Below are positions 33,943 through 42,723 of a stretch of 64,000 bases of DNA, one piece after another; position 1 is the stretch's first letter; every line of letters starts with the position of its first letter. A program made the translations under genes and the position numbers. The notes under the pieces are model-generated. The model was not told where the DNA came from, made no database searches, and was given only the letters and a program-made list of their open reading frames with translations. This DNA comes from Streptomyces gelaticus (lineage in GTDB: Bacteria > Actinomycetota > Actinomycetes > Streptomycetales > Streptomycetaceae), in assembly GCF_014649535.1 (NCBI RefSeq), contig NZ_BMTF01000001.1, positions 241,872 to 305,871 of the forward strand, written 5' to 3'.

Positions 33943-34788
33943 GTGGCAGACGATTCGAGAAAAAATCAACGTGGCGTCATCAACCGACAGGGCGTCATCG
34001 GGTCGTACGCGGCGATCGGCGACAGCTTCACCGAGGGAGTCGGCGACCCCGGCCCGGACGGGACCTTCGTCGGCTGGGCGGACCGTTTCGCGGTACTTCT
34101 CGCGGACCAGCTCCCGGACCCCGATGCGGCGACGGGCACCGAGGGCTCCGCGCACGGCCATTTCAGGTACGCCAATCTCGCCGTACGAGGACGCCTCCTC
34201 GACCAGATCGTCGAGGAGCAGGTGCCGCGCGCCAAGGAGCTCGCCCCCGACCTGGTGAGCTTCTGCGCGGGTGGCAACGACATCATCCGGCCGGGCACCG
34301 ACCCCGACGACGTGGCCGAGCGCTTCGAGCGCGCCGTCGCCGAACTGACCGCGGCGGTCGGCACGGTCATGGTCACCACCGGCTTCGACACCCGTGGCGT
34401 TCCCGTGCTGCGCCATCTGCGCGGCAAGATCGCCACGTACACCGCCCATGTGCGGGCCATCGCCGACCGCTACGACTGCCCGGTCCTCGACCTGTGGTCG
34501 CTGCGGTCCGTCCAGGACCGGCGTGCCTGGGACGACGACCGGCTCCATCTGTCGGCCGAGGGACACACCAGGGTCGCCCTGCGCGCCGCCCAGGTCCTCG
34601 GCATCGACGTGCCGGCCGACCCCGACCAGGAATGGCCCCCGCAGGAGCAGCGCGGCACCCTCGAAGTGCGGCGCGACGACATCCACTGGGCGCGCGAGTA
34701 CCTGGTTCCGTGGATCGGCCGGCGGCTGCGCGGCGAATCCTCCGGTGACCACGTCGAGGCGAAGCGGCCGGACCTGCTGCCGCTCTAG
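33943..34788 (+). CDS. SGNH/GDSL hydrolase family protein
   Basis: A 281-residue predicted esterase/lipase. All catalytic blocks are present: block I SYAAIGDSFTEGVGDP (Ser about 28), block III FCAGGNDIIRPGTD, and block V DDDRLHLSAEGHTRVA (Asp and His). There is no signal peptide, so it is likely cytoplasmic or associated by other means. The first 20 residues are charged, and the GTG at 33943 gives the family's usual length. The substrate cannot be told from sequence. It converges with the STM4011-type gene. Confidence 0.88.
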   Translation: MADDSRKNQRGVINRQGVIGSYAAIGDSFTEGVGDPGPDGTFVGWADRFAVLLADQLPDPDAATGTEGSAHGHFRYANLAVRGRLLDQIVEEQVPRAKELAPDLVSFCAGGNDIIRPGTDPDDVAERFERAVAELTAAVGTVMVTTGFDTRGVPVLRHLRGKIATYTAHVRAIADRYDCPVLDLWSLRSVQDRRAWDDDRLHLSAEGHTRVALRAAQVLGIDVPADPDQEWPPQEQRGTLEVRRDDIHWAREYLVPWIGRRLRGESSGDHVEAKRPDLLPL

Positions 34789-34827
34789 TGCCGCGACCGG
34801 CAAGGCCTCGCCGGATGTGTCCGGAGC

Positions 34828-35718
34828 TCAGGCACGTCCGGCGGGCGGCGGCGGCAGCGACGCCGGTATCCGCTCCAGCACCCCGCCCGCGAAGACGTCG
34901 TACAGCGGCAGCGTCTCCAGATGCACATAGCCGATGTGGCAGTCGCAGACCGCCAGCGGACAGGCGCGCGGACCGAGGGCCCGCCGGTAGCTCCCGTCGT
35001 AGAGATTGCCGAGCTCGGCCGGGACGAAATGGCAGCGCCGCACCGTGCCGTCACCGTCCACCGAGACGACCGACTCACCGGTCCTGCAAGGCAGTCCGGC
35101 CGACCGGTGCGGATGCCGGCTGTACGGGAAGAGCGGGTCGATGGCCGTCCAGCGGTCCGCCTCCTCGTCCGTGTACGTGTGGCCCTCCGCCGCGTTCACC
35201 CAGAGATAGACCTCCTCGGGCAGCGCGGCGCGCAGCCGCCGCGCCTCGTCGAGGTGGTCGTCGAGCCCGACGACCCCGACACTGTGCCGGATGCCGAGCG
35301 CGGTCAGCTCCCGGCACTTGGTGAGGAACCGCTCGTAGGGTGTCTGCCCCGGGTGGTACGTGCACCACAGCGCGATCTTCTCTCGGCCCGCCTCGCCGGC
35401 CTCGGCCAGCCACCCCGTACGGCTGCTGATGTTGGTCTGGATCGCGACCCGACGGATGTGCGGCAGCCGCGCCAGATCGACCAGCGCCCGGCGGTACCAG
35501 GAGCGGACCAGCCCCTCGCCCCACGGCGTGAACAGGACCGAGATCCGGTCACCGGTCTGCCCCGCGGCCCACTCCGTGAACCGCTCCAGCGCGGCCCGGT
35601 CGGCCAGCAGCTGCTCCCGGCTGTCGCGGCGCTTGGCGAACGGGCAGTACGGGCAGTCGTAGTCGCACGAGGCGAGCGGGCCACGGTAGAGGATCGTCAG
35701 GTCCATCGGCGCGCTCAC
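34828..35718 (-). CDS. STM4011 family radical SAM protein
   Basis: A 296-residue radical SAM enzyme. The cluster-binding motif CDYDCPYC gives Cys18, Cys22 and Cys25, unusually close to the N-terminus. A C-terminal group of cysteines (SAGLPCRTGES, VRRCHFVPAE, RACPLAVCDCHIGY) could bind an auxiliary Fe-S cluster, as in SPASM-type maturases. Its GTG start overlaps the stop of the STM4012-type gene by 4 bp, so it is the last gene of a six-gene operon. The reaction is unknown; the name comes from the Salmonella cluster. Confidence 0.85.
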   Translation of the reverse strand: MSAPMDLTILYRGPLASCDYDCPYCPFAKRRDSREQLLADRAALERFTEWAAGQTGDRISVLFTPWGEGLVRSWYRRALVDLARLPHIRRVAIQTNISSRTGWLAEAGEAGREKIALWCTYHPGQTPYERFLTKCRELTALGIRHSVGVVGLDDHLDEARRLRAALPEEVYLWVNAAEGHTYTDEEADRWTAIDPLFPYSRHPHRSAGLPCRTGESVVSVDGDGTVRRCHFVPAELGNLYDGSYRRALGPRACPLAVCDCHIGYVHLETLPLYDVFAGGVLERIPASLPPPPAGRA

Positions 35719-37085
35719 TTCAGCTCGTACGCGGCCATCGCGGCCCGTACACCGGGGGAGAACAGCTCCGGGCCCAGGGCGTCGGAGTGGGCCAGGCCCT
35801 CGGGGGAGAGTCGTAGTAGTCCGGCGGCCCCGGCCGACGTGTCGAGCCAGCCGCGCGCCTCGAAGCCGGCCAGCTCAAGGGGGAAGTCGTCGGCCGGCGA
35901 CGTGCCGAACCGCTCCCGGTAGTCGGCCAGTCGAAGCCCCTCCGCCTGGAGGACCGACTGCAGGAGGTGGCGACGGCGCGCCTCCTCGCCGTCTACGTAC
36001 CGCCCGACCTGCGCGCGGGAGAAGTCCTCGGTGGCCGCGTAGCCGTCGATGATCGCCCGCACCTCCCGCATCTCCACCGCGTAGTCGAAGGAGTAGTGCA
36101 GCTTCGTGGTGTACGAGCGGGCACCGCACCCCAGACCGATCATGCCGTCGGTCTGGCAGGCGTAGTCGTCCGGGCCGTCCGTGCGCGGGGCATCGGCGCG
36201 ACGGAACATCCGCATCGAAACCTGCTCGTAGCCGTGGGCCAGGAGATGGTCCCGGCCCGCTCGGTACAACCGCAGCCGCTGCTGGTCCCAGGCCGCGTCC
36301 GCCGCGGCGCCACCGTCCGCGTCGAGCCGTCCGAGACCGGTCAGCGGGCGCACGTACAGCGGGTAGAGATACAGCTCCTCCGGCCGCCAGCCGAGCGCCG
36401 CGTCCAGCGAGGCGCGCCAGCTCTGCTCGGTCTGCCCGTCGATGCCGTAGATCAGGTCGATGTTGAGAACCGGGATGCGGGCATCGCGTATCCGGTCCAG
36501 CGCCGCCTCCACATCGGCCCGCCGCTGCGGGCGCACCGCGGCCCGCGCCTCCGCCTCGACGAAGCTCTGCACCCCGATGCTGATCCTGGTCGTACCGCGG
36601 TCGGCGAGGACGGCCAGCCGGTCGGCCGTCGCGGTCGACGGCGACGTCTCGACCGACAGCGGAACGGCCCGCAGATCGGCGCCCATCCGCTTCTCCGCGA
36701 TGTCGCAGAGCCGCTCCAGTTCCGCGGCGGTCAGGAACGTGGGAGTGCCCCCGCCGAACGCGGCCGCGGCGAAACGCACCGGCTCCTCGTCGCCCAGCGC
36801 GTCCCGGACCGCGGTGGCCTGCCGGTCCAGCGCGTCGAGATACCGGGTCGTCAGCTCGTCCGGGGCGCCGATGCGGGTGAAGAGATTGCAGAATCCGCAG
36901 CGGACCTCGCAGAACGGTATGTGCAGGTAGAGCGAGAGCGCGTCCTTGCGCTCGGCCGCCCACAGCTCGCGCAGTGCCGGCCGGTCGGCGAGCGGCCGGT
37001 AGACGGTCTTGTGCGGGTAGGCGTAGACATAGCTCCGGTACGGCCGGACGGCCGGCGCGGCGCTCGTGGTGCTCATGGTGCTCAT
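35715..37085 (-). CDS. STM4012 family radical SAM protein (HemN-like)
   Basis: A 456-residue HemN/coproporphyrinogen-dehydrogenase-like radical SAM protein. The motif LHIPFCEVRCGFCNLFTR gives Cys59, Cys63 and Cys66, followed by AAAFGGGTPTFLTAAELERL. It also keeps VLNIDLIYGIDGQTEQSW and MIGLGCGARSYTTKLHYS, typical of HemN/HemW relatives. It is unlikely to be the cell's heme enzyme because of its place in the operon. It is coupled to the STM4013-type gene (ATGA overlap) and to the STM4011-type gene. The alternative ATG three codons in is possible. Confidence 0.85.
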   Translation of the reverse strand: MSTMSTTSAAPAVRPYRSYVYAYPHKTVYRPLADRPALRELWAAERKDALSLYLHIPFCEVRCGFCNLFTRIGAPDELTTRYLDALDRQATAVRDALGDEEPVRFAAAAFGGGTPTFLTAAELERLCDIAEKRMGADLRAVPLSVETSPSTATADRLAVLADRGTTRISIGVQSFVEAEARAAVRPQRRADVEAALDRIRDARIPVLNIDLIYGIDGQTEQSWRASLDAALGWRPEELYLYPLYVRPLTGLGRLDADGGAAADAAWDQQRLRLYRAGRDHLLAHGYEQVSMRMFRRADAPRTDGPDDYACQTDGMIGLGCGARSYTTKLHYSFDYAVEMREVRAIIDGYAATEDFSRAQVGRYVDGEEARRRHLLQSVLQAEGLRLADYRERFGTSPADDFPLELAGFEARGWLDTSAGAAGLLRLSPEGLAHSDALGPELFSPGVRAAMAAYELK

Positions 37086-37954
37086 GGTGCGATGGCCCCC
37101 GGTTCCAGGAAGAAGTGCGCGTACGGAACGGTCCAGACGGACTCGTGCCCGAGCCGGTGACCGGTGTAGCCGTCGTCCCCGTACGCCGTGCCGTGGTCCG
37201 AGCAGACGATGGCGAAACAGCGACGGCGGCTGCTCGCGGCGGCGAAGAGCCTGCCGATGTGGGCGTCGACGTACTCCAGGGCCGCGGCGTGCGTGTCACG
37301 GGAGTCGCCCGCCTCGCGGGTGGCGCCCGGGCGGTGGAACCAGTTGGGCTGGTGCAGGGCGGAGACGTTGACGAAGAGGAACAGCCGCTGCTCCTCGGGG
37401 AGCCCGGCGACGACCTCCTCGGCACGGGCCACCTGCGCCTCGAAGGAGGTGGGCGACGCCACGCCGAACTCCGGCTCCCAGTGGCTCTCCTGGAACATGC
37501 CGGGCAGCACGGAACCCAGCGGCGCCTGCTTGTTGAAGAAGCCGACACCGCCGATGCACACCGTGCGGTAGCCCACGTCGGCGAGGCCGGAGAGCAGATC
37601 CGGCGTGTCGAAGACGAAGGTCCCCGAGGCGGTGGACTCACTGCCCGCGAAACGCGCCGCGAACAGCCGGGGGTGCGGCCCCTGCCCCGCCGGTGTGGGC
37701 AGGAATCCCGCGAAGATCGCCTGGTGCGAGGCGTAGGTGAAGCTACCCGGCGCATGCCGCTTCTCCCAGACACCGCCCGGCAGATGGCGCGCCAGATGCG
37801 GGATGCGGCCCGCGGCGGCGAGCTCCACCGCCACGTCGTGGCGCAGCGTGTCGAGGGTGACGAGCAGCAGATCGTGGCTGCCCACGATCTCGCTCATGTC
37901 CGGGTTCCGGGCGTCCACGGGAGTGCGCGGGGTGTCAGGCGGTGGTGGTTGCAC
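37082..37954 (-). CDS. STM4013/SEN3800 family hydrolase (alkaline phosphatase/sulfatase superfamily)
   Basis: A 290-residue protein of the alkaline phosphatase-like fold. The metal-site start LLLVTLDTLRHDVAVELA has Thr where sulfatases have the formylglycine Cys/Ser, and the second metal motif is CFAIVCSDHGTAYGDDGYTG. So it may be a phosphodiesterase, phosphatase or a sulfatase-like enzyme that needs no formylglycine. No signal peptide is present, so it is cytoplasmic. Its 5' end overlaps the STM4014-type gene by 20 bp. The start choice (37954) could be trimmed to the ATG at MSEIVGSHD. Confidence 0.83.
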   Translation of the reverse strand: MQPPPPDTPRTPVDARNPDMSEIVGSHDLLLVTLDTLRHDVAVELAAAGRIPHLARHLPGGVWEKRHAPGSFTYASHQAIFAGFLPTPAGQGPHPRLFAARFAGSESTASGTFVFDTPDLLSGLADVGYRTVCIGGVGFFNKQAPLGSVLPGMFQESHWEPEFGVASPTSFEAQVARAEEVVAGLPEEQRLFLFVNVSALHQPNWFHRPGATREAGDSRDTHAAALEYVDAHIGRLFAAASSRRRCFAIVCSDHGTAYGDDGYTGHRLGHESVWTVPYAHFFLEPGAIAP

Positions 37955-39089
37955 GGTGGTCCCTTGCTGTGTTCATTACGGCGGCGACCTGCGCCGCGTA
38001 GGTGTCCAGGCCCTCGGCGCCGCTGCCCGGAAGACCGGTCAGCCGCGGCAGGAGATCACCGAAGGCGTTGACCTCGCCGACGGCGAAGCGCCGCCAGCCG
38101 GTCGAGGGCAGCAGATCGACACCCACACACAGGGTGTCCGGGAAGCACGCCGCGGCCCGTTCGCACACGGCCAGGGCCTCGCTCCAGCTGCCGCCCGCAG
38201 CCTCGACGGCGGCGCGGACCTCGCCGAGATTCCCGCGCTCGCCGCCGAGATGGAGATTGGTCATGGGGGAGCGGCTGGTGCGCACCACGGCGTGGGTGGC
38301 CCGGCCGGCCACCACGACGACCCGCAGATCCGTCGCCCGGCCCCGCCGGGTGGCCTTGGGCAGCCAGCGCTCGATGTGCAGCCCGTCCGGAGCGAGCGCG
38401 TCGACGATCGCCGCGACCTCCCGCTCCGTCGTGACGCGGCGCACCCGCAAGGAGTTGAAGAGCCGGCCCGAGGCGTCCCGCTCCACCGAGGTGGTGGCCC
38501 TGACCCGGCCGGGCCCGGCCGTCTCCACGGCCAGGACCCCCGAGGCGGACGAGCCGTGCGCGAGCTTCACGAAGAATCTGGGCAGACCGCGGTCCGCCGT
38601 CCGCTCCCGTACGTCCGCCCAGTCCCGCACCACGGGCGCGGCGACTCCCGAGGTCGGTGAGGCCGGGACCGGTACCCCTTCGCCGGTGAGCACGCCATGG
38701 CAGAGCCGCTTGTCGAACAACACCGCGACATCGCCGGGATCGTCGAGCAGCACGGCACCCGCAGCGGCCGCCGCGCGCTCCACCTCCCGCACGGCCGCGG
38801 TGAACCGGGCGTACCAGAGGGCGGTGCCTTCGACCCTTGTCGGATCCCCGACCGCGCGGAGCAGCCGCTCCACCTCGGCGTCCTCACCCGGCGAGTCCAT
38901 CCGTACGGTGTCACCGGGCAGAAAGCCCGCTTCGCCGCGCAGGACGTCGAGCCAGGACACGACACGCGCCGCCGGCAGCCCGGCGGCGCGCACGGCGTCC
39001 TGGAAGAGCGTGACCCGGCGGTTGCCGGGCACACCCACGACGGCGAAGCGCGGCACCGGGCCGGTCGTACTACTCGTCGACGGCGACAT
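37935..39089 (-). CDS. STM4014 family protein, ATP-grasp-like
   Basis: A 384-residue protein. The N-terminus (RFAVVGVPGNRRVTLFQDAV) is a Rossmann-like pre-ATP-grasp region. The body has the ATP-grasp pattern: LFDKRLCHGVLTGEGVPVPA, FVKLAHGSSASGVLAVE (lysine binding the phosphate), IERWLPKA, DLRVVVVAGRATHAVVRTS, and VGEVNAFGDLL near the C-terminus, where metal ligands usually sit. It therefore probably forms an amide, ester or thioester by an acyl-phosphate. The acceptor is unknown. It overlaps neighbours on both sides by 20 bp. Confidence 0.82.
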   Translation of the reverse strand: MSPSTSSTTGPVPRFAVVGVPGNRRVTLFQDAVRAAGLPAARVVSWLDVLRGEAGFLPGDTVRMDSPGEDAEVERLLRAVGDPTRVEGTALWYARFTAAVREVERAAAAAGAVLLDDPGDVAVLFDKRLCHGVLTGEGVPVPASPTSGVAAPVVRDWADVRERTADRGLPRFFVKLAHGSSASGVLAVETAGPGRVRATTSVERDASGRLFNSLRVRRVTTEREVAAIVDALAPDGLHIERWLPKATRRGRATDLRVVVVAGRATHAVVRTSRSPMTNLHLGGERGNLGEVRAAVEAAGGSWSEALAVCERAAACFPDTLCVGVDLLPSTGWRRFAVGEVNAFGDLLPRLTGLPGSGAEGLDTYAAQVAAVMNTARDHRATTTA

Positions 39090-40041
39090 AGCGGTGGCCG
39101 TCCTCTTCCGGATCCCAGTCCTCGGCCTCGTCGATGTCGGTGTTCACCCGGTCCGGACCGAGCAGGTTCCCCAGGCGTTCCACCAACGGCTCGCTCATGT
39201 AGTGGTGGTGCAGGTCCAGCGAGGTCAGGTGGGTGAGCGGCTGGCCCGAGAGCAGCGCTTCGGCGCCTTCGTCGCCCAGGGTCCCCATCGCGAGGGAGAG
39301 CGACTCCAGCCGGGCGACGACCGGGGCGGACGCCACGGCGGCGGCGATCTCGTCCTGGATTTCGCTGTTCTGCAGCCCCAGATGGCGCAGGGCGGGGAAC
39401 GTCGCACCCGAGAGCAGCGGGGCGAGGTCCTCGACCGAGGTGTCACCGCCGTACTCGGAGACACCGAGCCAGAGTTCGAGGCGCTCCAGCGCCGGGAGAT
39501 CGGAGGCTCCGATCGCCCGCACGATGCCGGACGGAAGCCCGCCCGACTCGAACCGCAGCGATTTGAGCGCCTTGTGCCGTACCGGCTGCAGATCCAGTGA
39601 CGATCCGTCGGAGCCCGCATCCCCGGAGCCGCGTACCGCCAACTCCTCCAGCTGCCCGAACGCCTCGACCACCGGGGTGATGTCGCACATCTCCAGCCAC
39701 GACAATTCGCACTCCTCGCTGACGACGTCGGCGAGGAAGAGCGCCCGCAGGGACGGGAAGCGCTCGGCATCACGGACCAGCAGATCGGCGACCGGGGCGA
39801 AGGGCTCGTACTCCTGCTGCCACCAGCCGCCGATCACCAGCGCCCGCACCCGCGTCGTGTCGACCGTGTCGACGAAGTGCTGCCACAGCGGGCCGAATGC
39901 CAGATCGCCCTGCCAGGCGCTCTCCAGCCGCCATGCGACCGAACCGGCCTCCGGCAGCGGGGTGGCAGGGGTCCGGCCGGGACCGGGAAGGGTGTGGACG
40001 GGCAGACCGTGGAACGACTCGGGGTGTTCGATGTCGGTCAT
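39070..40041 (-). CDS. STM4015 family leucine-rich-repeat protein, copy A
   Basis: A 323-residue protein with leucine-rich repeats of the ribonuclease-inhibitor type from about residue 85 on: LPALERLELWLGVSEYGGD, FPALRHLGLQNSEIQDEI, VARLESLSLAMGTLGDEGA and LTHLTSLDLHHHYMSEPL. The N-terminal 80 residues hold a conserved segment VRALVIGGWWQQEYEPFAP. The C-terminal tail is strongly acidic (DIDEAEDWDPEEDG). There is no signal peptide. It may be a scaffold or a substrate of the operon's enzymes. It is a tandem paralogue of the next gene. Confidence 0.85.
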   Translation of the reverse strand: MTDIEHPESFHGLPVHTLPGPGRTPATPLPEAGSVAWRLESAWQGDLAFGPLWQHFVDTVDTTRVRALVIGGWWQQEYEPFAPVADLLVRDAERFPSLRALFLADVVSEECELSWLEMCDITPVVEAFGQLEELAVRGSGDAGSDGSSLDLQPVRHKALKSLRFESGGLPSGIVRAIGASDLPALERLELWLGVSEYGGDTSVEDLAPLLSGATFPALRHLGLQNSEIQDEIAAAVASAPVVARLESLSLAMGTLGDEGAEALLSGQPLTHLTSLDLHHHYMSEPLVERLGNLLGPDRVNTDIDEAEDWDPEEDGHRYVAVDE

Positions 40042-40047
40042 GGCACG

Positions 40048-41004
40048 TCACTCCGAGGCCGAGGTGTAGCGGCCTTCGACGCCGCGGTCGCCCCAGGGCT
40101 TCTCGCGCTCCGACACATCGACCCGCACGCCGTGCGGCCTCAGCGCCTCCAGGACCCGGCGCTCCATCGGCTCGGTCATGAAGTGGTGGTGCAGATCGAG
40201 CTTTTCGAGATGGGTCAGCGGCTGGCCGTCCAGCAGCGCCGCCGCGCCCTCGTCGCCCATGGTGCCCTCCGACAGGTCCAGGACACGCAGCTGCGCGACG
40301 ACCGGGGCACTCGCGACGGCCGTCGCGATCTCGTTCTGCAACTCGCTGTTGCGCAGACCGAGATGGGTGAGCCGGGGGAATCGGGTGCCGGAGAGCAGCG
40401 GGGCCAGGTCGGCCACATCGGCGTCGCCCCCGTACGCGGACACACCGAGCCAGAGGTCGAGCCGCTCCAGCGCGGGCAGCTCGCTGTCCAGAACACCCCG
40501 GATCACCGAGACCGGCAGACCGCCGGTCTCGATGGTCAGTGAACGCAGCCGCTCGTGCTTCGTGGGGGAGAAGACCAGGTCGGTGCCGCCGCGCACGCCC
40601 AGTTCGAGCAGACCGGGGAAGGCCTTCAGCAGAGCCGTCACATCCGACTGCTCGATCCAGGAGATTTCGTTCTCCTCCGAGATCATGTCGCCGACGAAGA
40701 CGGCCTCCAGTGAGGTCAGCCGGTCGGCGGCGGCGATGATCAGATCGATCGGGTAGGACGAGGGCTCCTCGTACGACTCGCCCCACTGGCCGACTATCAG
40801 GGCCCGCACCCCGGCCGGGTCGACCGCCTTCAGGAACGCCTGGAAGGCGTCCTCCCAGGTCATCTCGGAATCGTCGTCGTACGGATCGACCGAGATGCGC
40901 CAGGCTGCCGCATCGGCGGCCTGCACGGGCGCCTCACCCGTCGCGTGCTGGAAGTCGACAGTGGGCAGGCCGAGCAACTCGTGCAGATGGTCCACACCGG
41001 ACAT
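40048..41004 (-). CDS. STM4015 family leucine-rich-repeat protein, copy B
   Basis: A 318-residue paralogue of copy A. The repeats align closely (LPALERLDLWLGVSAYGGD, FPRLTHLGLRNSELQNEI, LTHLEKLDLHHHFMTEP), while the N-terminus and C-terminal tail differ. The central segment VRALIVGQWGESYEEPSSYP matches VRALVIGGWWQQEYEPF of copy A. The ATG at 41004 follows CAGGAG with 9-base spacing and is preferred to 41046. It is the first gene of the minus-strand operon, divergent from the small-protein gene at 41195 across 190 bp. Confidence 0.86.
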   Translation of the reverse strand: MSGVDHLHELLGLPTVDFQHATGEAPVQAADAAAWRISVDPYDDDSEMTWEDAFQAFLKAVDPAGVRALIVGQWGESYEEPSSYPIDLIIAAADRLTSLEAVFVGDMISEENEISWIEQSDVTALLKAFPGLLELGVRGGTDLVFSPTKHERLRSLTIETGGLPVSVIRGVLDSELPALERLDLWLGVSAYGGDADVADLAPLLSGTRFPRLTHLGLRNSELQNEIATAVASAPVVAQLRVLDLSEGTMGDEGAAALLDGQPLTHLEKLDLHHHFMTEPMERRVLEALRPHGVRVDVSEREKPWGDRGVEGRYTSASE

Positions 41005-41194
41005 GACCGTGGGCTCCTGGTACTGGGGAACGGCTGATGCCCACAAGGTCTATCAAGCCGCACTGACAACGGCGCGACCGGGACCGCCGCGACGGCCCGC
41101 CGTTCCGGTCGGACGCCGGTCGATTGTCAGACCCTGCCCGTAGCGTTTTCTCCGTGGTCGGCACAGCGGGTGCGGCCATCGAGGGGAGACGTCT

Positions 41195-41521
41195 GTGTAC
41201 CGGCAGGGCGATGTACTGATCGTGTCGTTGGACGAGTCGGCTGTGCCGGCGCATCTCGTGGACGCGCCGGGTGAACCGAGGGACGGCAAGGGCCGCATGG
41301 TCCTCGCGCTGGGCGAGGTCACCGGCCATGCCCACGCGGTCCAGGGCCCGGGCCGGCTGATACGCGAGGCGGGGGTGTTCGGGCCGATGCTGCTCCATCT
41401 TCCGGACGGCGGCCGGGTGGTGCACGAGGAGCACGCGGCGATACCGCTCTCGAAGGGCTGGTACCGCGTGGTGCGCCAGCGGGAGTACACACCGGGTGCG
41501 GTCCGCATCGTCGCGGACTGA
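41195..41521 (+). CDS. Conserved small protein of unknown function upstream of the DUF6745 gene
   Basis: A 108-residue soluble protein. It is mainly beta-strand by pattern, with a GEVTGHAHAVQGPG motif (about residues 40-53) and HEEHAAIPLSKGWYRVVRQR near the C-terminus, ending REYTPGAVRIVAD. The histidines suggest a metal or nucleotide site, but nothing establishes this. The GTG start follows GGGGAG. The DUF6745 gene lies 135 bp downstream on the same strand, and I recall such pairs together in other genomes. I do not recognise a function. Confidence 0.65.
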   Translation: MYRQGDVLIVSLDESAVPAHLVDAPGEPRDGKGRMVLALGEVTGHAHAVQGPGRLIREAGVFGPMLLHLPDGGRVVHEEHAAIPLSKGWYRVVRQREYTPGAVRIVAD

Positions 41522-41656
41522 AGGCGGTCCGGGGAGAAGCCCGGCGATCCCGCGGCGCACGGCGTACGACGCACAACGACACGAGGCACAGCGCGCCGCG
41601 AACAACACAGCACACGAACACCGATCGCAGAACAACACAGGGGACAGGGAAGACCG

Positions 41657-42658
41657 ATGCAGTACGTGGACTCATGGCGGGCCGTGGCAGCGGCGACCGG
41701 CGCGGCCGACCGGTCCGCGGCCGAGGACGGGCTGCGGCTCGCCTACCGCAGCGCAGGACTCGCCGAGCCGGAGCAGATCGTCTGGGTCGACTCGCCGAGG
41801 GCCGCGGTGGAGGCCGTGGAGAAGCTCGTCGACGCCGGACGCTCGGTGCGCGACGAGGTGCGGACGCGGCCCTGGGCCCAGGAGCGTCGCCGGATGTACG
41901 ACGAACTGGGCCCGGCGGGCTGGTCCGCGCTGTGGTCCGCCACGGGCGCACAGCTCTGGGAGACCACCGCGGCACTGGCCGATCGGATCAGGGCCGGTGT
42001 CGTCGCCGACCTCGCCGGGCGCCCCGAGGACGAGTCCGCCGTCCGGCTGGTGCTGCTCGACGCGGTTCTGGGCCAGCACGACGCGGCCTGGCTCGCCGCT
42101 TTCGACGGCCGGGGCGACCGGCTCCGCGGTCTGGCCGAGGTGGCCAGGCACGCGGGCTGGTGGTGGCCCTATGAGCGCGTCGTGGTGATCAGCGAGCGCC
42201 CGGAGGCGCTGTACCGGGACGAGGCGGGCCGGCTCGACCGCGGGGACGGCCCGGCGCTCGCCTACCGCGACGGCTTCGCGCTCCACGCCTGGCGCGGCAT
42301 GCCCGTGCCCGCCGAGTTCCTGGAAGAGCTGAACTCCCTCACCCCGAAGCGGATACGCGAGGAGGAGAACGCGGAACTGCGCCGCGTGATGCTGGAGTTC
42401 TACGGCTACGACCGCTACCTCGCCGAATCCGGCGCCGAGCCGGTCCACCGCGACGAGACGGGCGTCCTCTGGCGCATCGCGATGGACGGCGACGAGGACG
42501 TGGTCATGGTCGAGGTGGTCAACTCCACCCCGGAGCCGGACGGCACACACCGCGTCTACTGGCTGCGGGTGCCGCCGAGCACCAGGACCGCGAAGGACGG
42601 CGTGGCCTGGACCTTCGGACTTCAGGGCGACGCGTACGAACCGGTGCGCCAGACCTGA
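41657..42658 (+). CDS. DUF6745 domain protein
   Basis: A 333-residue soluble protein. The N-terminal half is helical (VDSPRAAVEAVEKLVDAGRS, YDELGPAGWSALWSATGAQL). The C-terminal half carries the likely domain core RDGFALHAWRGMPVPAEFLE, LRRVMLEFYGYDRYLAESGA and VYWLRVPPSTRTAKDGVAWT, ending with the short YEPVRQT tail. It has no catalytic motif I can name. DUF6745 proteins are often beside leucine-rich-repeat proteins, as here. The ATG follows AGGGAAG. A weak pattern shared by both pair members is an RQ/RQREYTP-like tail. Confidence 0.72.
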   Translation: MQYVDSWRAVAAATGAADRSAAEDGLRLAYRSAGLAEPEQIVWVDSPRAAVEAVEKLVDAGRSVRDEVRTRPWAQERRRMYDELGPAGWSALWSATGAQLWETTAALADRIRAGVVADLAGRPEDESAVRLVLLDAVLGQHDAAWLAAFDGRGDRLRGLAEVARHAGWWWPYERVVVISERPEALYRDEAGRLDRGDGPALAYRDGFALHAWRGMPVPAEFLEELNSLTPKRIREEENAELRRVMLEFYGYDRYLAESGAEPVHRDETGVLWRIAMDGDEDVVMVEVVNSTPEPDGTHRVYWLRVPPSTRTAKDGVAWTFGLQGDAYEPVRQT

Positions 42659-42723
42659 CCTGACCGCCGGCCATGGATCGCGTTGCCGGACCACCGCCCG
42701 GACCGCCGCCGGGGCGGGCGGGA

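Noticed and set aside
34828-41004. Reading the STM40xx cluster as a classical RiPP pathway
   Set aside because: I found no short precursor-peptide ORF, leader motif, peptidase or exporter; the LRR proteins are full-size, so the RiPP reading is not supported.
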